From IMG/VR virus record IMGVR_UViG_3300045008_000062, positions 1 to 62,926 of that record: a stretch of 62,926 bases of DNA, one strand, 5' to 3'. Shown in pieces: positions 57,566 through 62,926 of the stretch (positions within the stretch are counted from its first letter, which is position 1; the number at the start of each line of letters is the position of its first letter). The stretch comes from a virus. A program made the position numbers and the translations under genes. A model generated the notes under the pieces. The model had not been told where the DNA came from and ran no database searches. It saw only the letters and a program-made list of their open reading frames with translations.

Positions 57566-58554
57566 TGACACCGAGGACGAGACAGCCCAGCGGTGTGGCG
57601 AACTGGCCCATGATCCTGCTGGAAGGCCCGGACTCCGTGGGAAAGTCCTACCAGGCCGCGCAGTTCACCGGCTGCCCGAAAACCGGGCAAGCGTACTGGC
57701 TGGACATCGGCGAAGGGCAAGCCGACGAATACATCAATGTCCCCGGAGCCGACTACCTGATCTTGGATCATGACGGGTCGTGGGCGGACATCCTCAACCA
57801 GATCCGGGAAGCATCTAAGGATGAGCAGGAATCAGAGTTGCCGGCGGTGTTGGTGGTGGATTCCGCGTCGAACGTGTGGGACATGCTGAAGGCGTGGACT
57901 GACACTCGGGCGCGGAAGTCGAAGAACGGGAAACGGATTCTGGCTGCCGACCCGGACGCTGAGGTGTCCGCGGCCCCGAACTTGTGGAATGACGCCAACG
58001 CCCGCCATCACCAGTTTGTGAAGGCTTTGCACGAGTTCCCGGGCATCGTCGTGTTGACCGCTCGCGGCAAGGAGACGGTGGCGATGGACAAGGATGGCCG
58101 ACCGATCCCGAACGCGAAGGACTATTCGGTGGAGGTCAACAAGTACCTGCCGTACCGGGTTTCTGCTCATGTTCGGTTGTCGCGGGATAACCCGCCTGTG
58201 GTGGTGTCGTTCCGGTCCGCGACTAACGGTTTGAGGCCGGGTGTGGATGAGCCGAAGAAGTATCCCGAGTTCACGTTGGACCATCTGGTGTTCGACGTGA
58301 TGGGGCTTCAGGCGGCGCAATCTCGTGAGGTGACTGAATTGGTCACCGATGAGGGCGTGCTGGCCGATGAGGCCCGCAGGGAGTTGGGGGCGTTCATTCG
58401 GGAGAAGAAGCTGTCCTACAAGAGGATTGTGGAGCGTTTCTACGGTGAGCGTGAGGAGCAGTTGGAGGCGACTAGGGACGCTCAGGCGGTGCGGGATCTG
58501 TTGCAGTCGTTGCGGGATGAGGTCGCGGTGGACGAAGCGCAGGCCGCGTCATGA
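57565..58554 (+). CDS. Sak4-like RecA/AAA ATPase
   Basis: The 329 aa product has Walker A LEGPDSVGKS (19-28) and Walker B AVLVVDSAS (D99). An IVVLTARGKE strand follows, as in the AAA_24/Sak4 family of phage single-strand annealing ATPases. The C-terminal 80 residues are charged helices. It likely supports phage recombination and replication with ssDNA. Confidence 0.8.
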   Translation: MTPRTRQPSGVANWPMILLEGPDSVGKSYQAAQFTGCPKTGQAYWLDIGEGQADEYINVPGADYLILDHDGSWADILNQIREASKDEQESELPAVLVVDSASNVWDMLKAWTDTRARKSKNGKRILAADPDAEVSAAPNLWNDANARHHQFVKALHEFPGIVVLTARGKETVAMDKDGRPIPNAKDYSVEVNKYLPYRVSAHVRLSRDNPPVVVSFRSATNGLRPGVDEPKKYPEFTLDHLVFDVMGLQAAQSREVTELVTDEGVLADEARRELGAFIREKKLSYKRIVERFYGEREEQLEATRDAQAVRDLLQSLRDEVAVDEAQAAS

Positions 58555-58796
58555 AGATCGATCTGCCCAGACCCGCGATCCGTGTAGAGCGGATAACCCA
58601 CAAGGGTGGTGGTGTCACCTCCCCGTACGCGAGACCGCCCATGGCGCCCGTGTTCGTGATCGGCATGCGGGACGGGGGAACGATCACCCTATCCGAGGAG
58701 GAAGCCCTTGAACTGCATGTGGCGCTGAGCGAATGGGTGGACGGCCTCCCGGGTCGGAAAGACCGCATTGCGGACTCTCTGAAGGAGCCGTCGTGA
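58551..58796 (+). CDS. 81-aa hypothetical protein
   Basis: ATGA overlap with the ATPase. The product reads KIDLPRPAIRVERITHKGGG and has an acidic C-terminal helix. Small partner proteins follow Sak4-like genes in some phages; role unknown. Confidence 0.55.
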   Translation: MKIDLPRPAIRVERITHKGGGVTSPYARPPMAPVFVIGMRDGGTITLSEEEALELHVALSEWVDGLPGRKDRIADSLKEPS

Positions 58797-58966
58797 AGTA
58801 CTCCGTTCGGTGTTTCCAGTGTGATCCTGCGGGTCAGTTTATCGCTGACTGCCCGAACGCGGTTGATGCGCAGGTGATCGCGGATCGCCATGAGCACATC
58901 CGTACAGGCCGCCATAGGTGTGTGGTGTCCCCGATGTTTGAGACACCGTTGGAGGGGCTGCTATGA
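58793..58966 (+). CDS. 57-aa hypothetical protein
   Basis: GTG 58793 overlaps the preceding TGA. The product (KYSVRCFQCDPAGQFIADCP) has CxxC and two later Cys/His. One zinc site is plausible. Confidence 0.5.
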   Translation: MKYSVRCFQCDPAGQFIADCPNAVDAQVIADRHEHIRTGRHRCVVSPMFETPLEGLL

Positions 58967-59109
58967 GCACGCATCGTTTGATCTGTCCTTGCGGGTTCGA
59001 TCAGCGGGTTGATGGATGGCTTGATGCCCGCGCCATCCAAGCCCTCCACAACCGAACCGAGGGTTGTGACGCAGTCATAGACCTCAACTACACACGGGAG
59101 ACAGCATGA
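58963..59109 (+). CDS. 48-aa hypothetical protein
   Basis: ATG 58963 overlaps the stop of the gene before. THRLICPCGFDQRVDGWLDA has CxC, and a later Cys sits in EGCDAV. Its stop overlaps the next ATG. Small but coupled at both ends. Confidence 0.5.
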   Translation: MSTHRLICPCGFDQRVDGWLDARAIQALHNRTEGCDAVIDLNYTRETA

Positions 59110-59441
59110 GCTACGACGTGTACGTCCACTGCCACACCTGCGGCGGAGATCTTATGGACGGTCACACCAACATGACATCGAACGTGTCGGGTGTCTGGGA
59201 CAAGGCAGGTGCTCGTATCCGCGACTGGGATGGAAAGACTGGCGTGTCTGTTCTCCCGGAGTTGCAGGCGGCGATCAACGAGCTGTCCCGAGACATGCTG
59301 CCTTACGAGCGCGAGGAATACGAGGCGCTCGTTCGTGGCGGAGGTACTTGGGGGACGGTCGAGTCCGCCCTTGAGTTCCTAACTCGCATCAGGGATGCCA
59401 TCTGCCGGGACCCCTACGGCACGTTGGGGGTGAGTAACTGA
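59106..59441 (+). CDS. 111-aa hypothetical protein
   Basis: The product starts SYDVYVHCHTCGGDLMDGHT, a common start of phage proteins with a Cys/His zinc site, followed by helical segments. No enzymatic motif is recognised. Confidence 0.6.
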   Translation: MSYDVYVHCHTCGGDLMDGHTNMTSNVSGVWDKAGARIRDWDGKTGVSVLPELQAAINELSRDMLPYEREEYEALVRGGGTWGTVESALEFLTRIRDAICRDPYGTLGVSN

Positions 59442-59557
59442 TGCGTTGGTGGCATGTGCTGCGGGGTCACCGAATCAGGACCGTGGGGGCTCGTATCCCG
59501 AACGTTGTTCCATCGACGTGGGAGAAATGCACGTGCGGGAAGGTCTGGTACCTATGA
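59441..59557 (+). CDS. 38-aa basic peptide
   Basis: ATG 59441 shares a base with the previous TGA. RWWHVLRGHRIRTVGARIPN is basic; EKCTCGKVWYL follows. Coupled to the HNH-like gene. Low information. Confidence 0.4.
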   Translation: MRWWHVLRGHRIRTVGARIPNVVPSTWEKCTCGKVWYL

Positions 59558-59928
59558 GCCGCCCCACTGGTTTCCCGCCGAAGGTGCGGCGGCTGATTAT
59601 GGAACGCGCCGGTATCGAGGGTGACTGGGTGCGCGACGAGGTGTCGGGGATGTGGGTTCATGTTGAGGACGCCCAACTGCACCACCGAATTCCACGGGGT
59701 TCCGGCGGGTCGAAGCGCCCGGAGGTGAACCAGTCGGCGAACGGACTGGTGCTGTCACCGACCACGCATTACCGGGTCGAGGTGAATCGAAGAGATGCCC
59801 TGAAGAAGGGCTGGTTGATTTCTAAGTTGTCCGTGGAGTTGCCGTTTTCTGTTCCTGTGTTGCTGCATCACGGATGGGTGGTGCTCGATAACCAGGGTGG
59901 ATGGGAACGAACCGAGGAGGCGGCATGA
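59554..59928 (+). CDS. HNH-like protein
   Basis: The 124 aa product has QLHHRIPRGSGGSKRPEVNQ, then SANGLVLSPTTHYRV, the HHR...N...H pattern of phage HNH proteins in the early region. The start MSRPTGFPPKVRRLIMERAG is a short basic helix. It is coupled to the DNA methyltransferase gene, with which such nucleases are often found. Confidence 0.75.
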   Translation: MSRPTGFPPKVRRLIMERAGIEGDWVRDEVSGMWVHVEDAQLHHRIPRGSGGSKRPEVNQSANGLVLSPTTHYRVEVNRRDALKKGWLISKLSVELPFSVPVLLHHGWVVLDNQGGWERTEEAA

Positions 59929-61043
59929 GGATCGGATCTCTCTGCTCTGGCGCTGGTGCACTTGACCTCGCAGTGGAGCAGGTCTTTGGCGCGAAGACAG
60001 CCTGGCATTGCGAAATCGACCCGGCCGCATCGAAAGTTCTCGCACACCGCTGGCCCGGCGTGCCGAACTTCGGCGATCTGACTGAGGTCAACTGGAACGC
60101 ATTGCGGTTCCACATCAACGACATAGACGGGGTAAGTCTCAAACCCGACGTCCTCACCGGAGGCTACCCCTGTCAGCCGTTCAGTCATGCAGGCAAGCGA
60201 AAAGGAACTGACGATGAGCGACACATCTGGCCCTACATCCGTGAGGCAATTCGCCGAATACGACCCCGATACACGTTCCTGGAGAATGTATCCGGCCACC
60301 GGTCTCTGGGGTTCGATCGAGTTCTCGGAGACTTGGCCGAGGACGGGATGCATGTCCGATGGACGAGCCTACGAGCTTCCGACATCGGAGCACCCCATCA
60401 GCGCGAACGGCTGTTCATCCTCGTTACCGACCCCGAGCGCCAGCGATACCAGCAAGCACTCGGGTCAACCACCCGAGAAGCGTCAGGGGCACCATTTGCG
60501 ACTGACGGACATTACCGAGCATCTGGCTGCGTACCGCTAGACCTGTTGCCGGGAATCGCTCGCGCCTGCGGCAACGGCGAACTTCTACCGACGCCGACGA
60601 GTAGAGATCACAAGGGGCACAACCAACGGCGGGATAAGACCTGCCTTACTGGCGCGCTGCTGCCTACGCCCGCCGCTGCAGACGGTTCACGCGGCCAGGA
60701 TCTCGCCCGCGCCAACCGCGACGGCTCCGGCGGCGACGACCTCGTCACTCTTGTTGTGAAGGCCGACCGGGCGCAGCAGTGGGGAAAGTATGTCGATGCG
60801 ATCACCCGCTGGGAGTCCATCGTGGGCCGAGCGCCATCACCCACCGAGCCGAACCGCAACGGCAATCCCCGCCTGAATCCCGCGTTTTCTGAGTGGATGA
60901 TGGGCTGGCCCGCCGGCTGGGTCACTGAGGTGCCTGGGATTTCGCGTAATGACCAGCTCCGCATCATCGGCAACGGTGTCGTGCCGCAGCAGGCTGTGGC
61001 CGCTCTGTCGTGGCTTCTTTCAGTGAGTGAGGTGGCGGCGTGA
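59925..61043 (+). CDS. Cytosine-C5 DNA methyltransferase
   Basis: The 372 aa enzyme carries motif I SLCSGAGALDLA (5-16), catalytic motif IV GGYPCQPFS with C83, motif VI ENV (120-122), motif VIII RERLFIL and motif X GNGVVPQQAV near the C-terminus. A repeated LPTPTSRDHKG / LPTPAAADGS stretch lies in the variable part. It methylates phage DNA to escape restriction. A second ORF overlaps it in another frame. Confidence 0.93.
   Translation: MRIGSLCSGAGALDLAVEQVFGAKTAWHCEIDPAASKVLAHRWPGVPNFGDLTEVNWNALRFHINDIDGVSLKPDVLTGGYPCQPFSHAGKRKGTDDERHIWPYIREAIRRIRPRYTFLENVSGHRSLGFDRVLGDLAEDGMHVRWTSLRASDIGAPHQRERLFILVTDPERQRYQQALGSTTREASGAPFATDGHYRASGCVPLDLLPGIARACGNGELLPTPTSRDHKGHNQRRDKTCLTGALLPTPAAADGSRGQDLARANRDGSGGDDLVTLVVKADRAQQWGKYVDAITRWESIVGRAPSPTEPNRNGNPRLNPAFSEWMMGWPAGWVTEVPGISRNDQLRIIGNGVVPQQAVAALSWLLSVSEVAA
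60214..60540 (+). CDS. Overlapping +1-frame protein within the methyltransferase gene
   Basis: ATG 60214 follows AAAAGGAACTGACG, a fitting ribosome site. The 108 aa product reads RQFAEYDPDTRSWRMYPATG...FSETWPRTGCMSDGRAY...SSSLPTPSASDT...HHLRLTDITEHL. From memory, FSETWPRxG and LPTPxAxD belong to a segment often found with or in phage C5 methyltransferases. So both frames of this DNA appear to be used. Confidence 0.6.
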   Translation: MSDTSGPTSVRQFAEYDPDTRSWRMYPATGLWGSIEFSETWPRTGCMSDGRAYELPTSEHPISANGCSSSLPTPSASDTSKHSGQPPEKRQGHHLRLTDITEHLAAYR

Positions 61044-61192
61044 TTCAGGTTGTTGATATTTCCACAGGCCAGGTCGTACGGGAGTTCCCCACGTATGGGG
61101 AGGCTGTGGTGTTTCGGCGGGATGTGTTGGGGTCTTCACCGGCACGGTTTGAGATTCGGGGAGTGGCTGGGAGTGGACATGTCCGGGTTTGA
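61040..61192 (+). CDS. 50-aa hypothetical protein
   Basis: GTG 61040 overlaps the methyltransferase stop. The product reads IQVVDISTGQVVREFPTYGE and ends with a basic strand. No family recognised. Confidence 0.5.
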   Translation: MIQVVDISTGQVVREFPTYGEAVVFRRDVLGSSPARFEIRGVAGSGHVRV

Positions 61193-61310
61193 AGCGACGT
61201 TCATCGAGTCCGAGATCCGTGCTGCGATCAAACGCGTAGGGGCCAGCTTGTCCTGCTGGACGATATCGGCGGGTTTCACCTCCTGGAGGCAGCATGAGTC
61301 ACGACCCTGA
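61179..61310 (+). CDS. 43-aa hypothetical protein
   Basis: ATG 61179 overlaps the previous gene by 14 nt. The product is MSGFEATFIESEIRAAIKRV... It ends within the next gene's start. Low information. Confidence 0.4.
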   Translation: MSGFEATFIESEIRAAIKRVGASLSCWTISAGFTSWRQHESRP

Positions 61311-61539
61311 GTGTGAGTCCCGGACACGGTTCGACCTCAATGCTGGGGTGTTGTACTGCGCATCCTGCGGCGGGAATTACGAGCCTGCCGCCCCGATGCT
61401 CTATGCCCGTATGCGGGAAGCAGCCCAGGTGTTGGTTGAGGTTTCGGAGCTGTATGAGGCGTTTGACCCCCACAAGACCCCGTGGTGTGCGGAGGAACTG
61501 TTGAACGAGGCCACCCATGTTGAAGCGGAGGAAGTATGA
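61294..61539 (+). CDS. 81-aa protein with CxxC
   Basis: The product (ECESRTRFDLNAGVLYCASC) has a zinc-ribbon-like start and a helical acidic C-terminus (EVSELYEAFDPHKTPW). The ribosome site lies in CTGGAGGCAGC upstream. Unknown function. Confidence 0.55.
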   Translation: MSHDPECESRTRFDLNAGVLYCASCGGNYEPAAPMLYARMREAAQVLVEVSELYEAFDPHKTPWCAEELLNEATHVEAEEV

Positions 61540-61667
61540 CCGGAGCTAGATCCGAGTGGGTCGCATTCCTGTGCGATAGGTATTCGCGCCCATACAAGAC
61601 CACGATTTTCTCTCCTGTGTGTGGTTGGTGTCTCCCCACACACCCAATCCTGGAGAAGAAACAATGA
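61536..61667 (+). CDS. 43-aa hypothetical protein
   Basis: ATG 61536 overlaps the previous stop. The product has FLCDRYSRPY and VCGWCLPTH with three Cys and a His. Its end contains CCCAATCCTGGAGAAG, repeated at 61860-61875, which acts as ribosome site for the next gene. Confidence 0.45.
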   Translation: MTGARSEWVAFLCDRYSRPYKTTIFSPVCGWCLPTHPILEKKQ

Positions 61668-61875
61668 GCGCAAAGCGGCCGGATGGGCATTCATGGTTCA
61701 ACCTCTGGTTCGACGCCTATCACCAAGCCTTGTTCCGGGCTGACCTCACGGGCCGACGATACCGAGTGTGGTTTGAGCCGAATAACCGTTGGTGGAACAT
61801 CACCGAACTGACCGAATGGCATCGCGGAGAGGGTGCGTGATGGATGTTGAGTTGATGTGCCCAATCCTGGAGAAG
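61643..61875 (+). repeat. 16-bp direct repeat at two ribosome binding sites
   Basis: CCCAATCCTGGAGAAG occurs at 61643-61658 and 61860-61875. Each is 5-10 nt before an ATG (61664 and 61886). It looks like a copied translation-start unit. Confidence 0.75.
61664..61840 (+). CDS. 58-aa aromatic-rich protein
   Basis: ATG 61664 follows TGGAGAAGAAACA. The product is SAKRPDGHSWFNLWFDAYHQ and then many Trp/Arg. No family recognised. The stretch 61841-61885 that follows carries a second copy of the CCCAATCC ribosome-site repeat. Confidence 0.5.
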   Translation: MSAKRPDGHSWFNLWFDAYHQALFRADLTGRRYRVWFEPNNRWWNITELTEWHRGEGA

Positions 61876-61885
61876 GGCAAATCTG

Positions 61886-62098
61886 ATGGGTGACGTGTAC
61901 TTCGCTCCGAGCAAGCACCGCTGCAGAACCCCTGAGCGGTGGTCTCGGCGGCTCGGTTCCGTGTGGCTCTGCGATGACTGCGGCACTTACTGGACGCTCC
62001 GGCACACGAAAGACTTATGGGGGCGGATGTGGACCCCCGTGCGGTGGTGGCACTTCGAGGCCCGGAGGCGAATCAAGGGGTCCCGTCATGGATGCTGA
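61886..62098 (+). CDS. 70-aa hypothetical protein
   Basis: The product has HRCRTPERWSRRLGSVWLCD, then DCGTYWTLRHTKDLWG, a CxxC with nearby His. Basic C-terminus. Unknown. Confidence 0.5.
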   Translation: MGDVYFAPSKHRCRTPERWSRRLGSVWLCDDCGTYWTLRHTKDLWGRMWTPVRWWHFEARRRIKGSRHGC

Positions 62099-62276
62099 TG
62101 ATCTTTACGCTTGGCGTCGGAGGTGGGTGTATCACAGGTCTGCGTGGGGGAGGGGACATCCGCGTGAAAAGCCTGGTGTAGACGGGGATTCGGGTGCTGA
62201 CTGCGATAGAATTACAAGGTTGAAAGACCCGGCGCCAGCGGTCAACTGGCCCGGGCTATGGCAGGGAAGAAGCTAA
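62088..62276 (+). CDS. 62-aa hypothetical protein
   Basis: ATG 62088 lies 11 nt before the end of the previous gene. The product starts DADDLYAWRRRWVYHRSAWG and is basic. Unknown. Confidence 0.45.
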   Translation: MDADDLYAWRRRWVYHRSAWGRGHPREKPGVDGDSGADCDRITRLKDPAPAVNWPGLWQGRS

Positions 62277-62288
62277 GGAGTTCCCCAC

Positions 62289-62378
62289 ATGACAGATGAT
62301 AGCGCGAACAAGGATCGTTACCGCGAAGAGGTTGTCGGACTCTACGTCGAGTCGATCGAGGTCTGCGGGACATGCTGA
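62289..62378 (+). CDS. 29-aa hypothetical peptide
   Basis: The ATG follows TAAGGAG. The frame reads TDDSANKDRYREEVVGLYVE and ends CGTC. A ribosome site supports it, but it is very short. Confidence 0.35.
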   Translation: MTDDSANKDRYREEVVGLYVESIEVCGTC

Positions 62379-62403
62379 CCAGGGTTCTGGACGGTGATGC
62401 GTG

Positions 62404-62715
62404 ATGCCTCAACGTATTCAGCGGCGCAGAACCAAGGGCTGGCGCATGCCAGATGGAGCCGTTTACGTCGGAAGGCCGACCAAGTGGGGTAACCCGTTCA
62501 GAGTCGGCCGCGATCCTGACCTTGGCGAAGTTCCCACCGTATGGCTGTCAGTGAAGAACTACCGGTCCTGGATGACGGACCCTCTTCGTTGGTGTCTTCC
62601 GCCGCCCCCTGATGTATCAGAAATCCGCGGCAAGGATTTGGTTTGCTGGTGCCGACTCGACGCAATGTGTCATGCCGATGTGCTTCTGGAGTTGGCGAAC
62701 CGGGGTGATGCCTGA
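62404..62715 (+). CDS. DUF4326 protein
   Basis: The 103 aa product has VYVGRPTKWGNPFRVGR at the N-terminus and GKDLVCWCRLDAMCHADVLL at the C-terminus, with CWC...CH ligands. That pattern defines DUF4326, common in phages. The biochemical role is unknown. It precedes the replication gene at 62715. Confidence 0.85.
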   Translation: MPQRIQRRRTKGWRMPDGAVYVGRPTKWGNPFRVGRDPDLGEVPTVWLSVKNYRSWMTDPLRWCLPPPPDVSEIRGKDLVCWCRLDAMCHADVLLELANRGDA

Positions 62716-62926
62716 TGGCGGGCAAGGACCCCAGGCTGTTCATCAAAGTGATGCTGGACTTCGCGGAAAACGAGAAGATCCTGCCGCTGTCGGATGCCGC
62801 TTTCCGGGCGCTGATCGAGATGACTCTTTGGTCGCGCGCGAGGGAGTCTGACGGGTGGCTAGCGAGTCGCTTAGCTCTCGCTAAGTGGTCGCCAGAAATT
62901 TTGCATGAACTGAGCACGAACCACCC
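62715..62926 (+). CDS. Replisome organizer / replication-initiation-like protein, N-terminal part (continues at 1..550)
   Basis: This ATG overlaps the stop of the preceding gene and the ORF runs 212 nt to the window end with no stop. The last two bases plus base 1 make a Pro codon, and the frame continues to the stop at 550, giving about 253 aa in all. The N-terminal part (FIKVMLDFAENEKILPLSDA, then RALIEMTLWS) looks like the winged-helix start of actinophage replisome-organizer proteins that bind the origin and recruit the helicase. It ends a long run of early genes, which suits a replication role. The function is inferred from family resemblance; the junction itself is seen directly. Confidence 0.75.
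   Translation, partial: MAGKDPRLFIKVMLDFAENEKILPLSDAAFRALIEMTLWSRARESDGWLASRLALAKWSPEILHELSTNH

Noticed and set aside
61840-61893. A 17-codon frame after the gene at 61664
   Set aside because: Too short, no domain; it mainly consists of the CCCAATCC repeat used as ribosome site for 61886.
1-62926. CRISPR arrays, insertion sequences, rRNA genes, toxin-antitoxin or restriction systems
   Set aside because: No regular repeat-spacer array, transposase or rRNA was seen. The RHH gene is antitoxin-like only in fold; its partner is an HNH nuclease, so a toxin-antitoxin label was not used.

Overview
The window reads as one complete temperate siphovirus genome of 62,926 bp, cut open inside a gene. The ORF that starts at 62715 runs off the right end and continues in frame from base 1 to its stop at 550, so the molecule is a circle or a circularly permuted assembly. 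The host is very probably a mycolic-acid actinobacterium, most likely Mycobacterium or a close relative. The evidence is the high GC content, the GTG/ATG starts with 4-nt ATGA/GTGA overlaps, a lysin B (mycolylarabinogalactan esterase), a WhiB protein, DUF732-type secreted proteins and a PE-PPE-like esterase in the tail operon.

Layout. (1) 50.3-62.9 kb, wrapping through 1-9.5 kb: dense rightward early genes. They include a Sak4-like RecA/AAA ATPase, a cytosine-C5 methyltransferase, WhiB, a replisome-organizer-like protein across the window ends, a DUF4326 protein, and many proteins of 30-120 aa, often with Cys/His pairs. (2) 9.5-12.8 kb: a TylF-like methyltransferase and two glycosyltransferases, interrupted by an HNH-AP2 gene, then an HNH gene next to the terminase. 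(3) 13.4-39.4 kb: terminase subunits, portal, MuF, scaffold, capsid, connectors, major tail protein, frameshifted tail chaperones, tape measure and minor tail proteins. One minor tail protein holds a mini-intein. The operon ends with an esterase and a large fibre carrying a degraded polysaccharide deacetylase domain. (4) 39.7-43.3 kb: lysis cassette of lysin A, lysin B and small membrane proteins, closed by a strong terminator. (5) 44.0-44.25 kb: three tRNA genes (Ser-GCU, Ser-UGA, Leu-UAG). (6) 45.8-50.3 kb: lysogeny region with a leftward DUF732 gene, an attP built on a host tRNA 3' end, an HNH gene, tyrosine integrase, a leftward lipoprotein gene, a leftward repressor, a rightward Cro and an antirepressor.

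Leftward genes are few: two lipoproteins, a DUF732 protein, the repressor, a zinc-finger membrane protein, one tiny membrane ORF, and an RHH-HNH pair inserted in the tail operon. Several lysogeny-type genes have a TANNNT -10 box only 6-7 nt before the ATG, which predicts leaderless mRNAs. An 8-mer, TGACCTGC, recurs at the attP flanks, at the immunity region and upstream of the leftward lipoprotein.

Most functional calls rest on motifs and gene order, read by eye. No database search was run, and many small proteins remain of unknown function.
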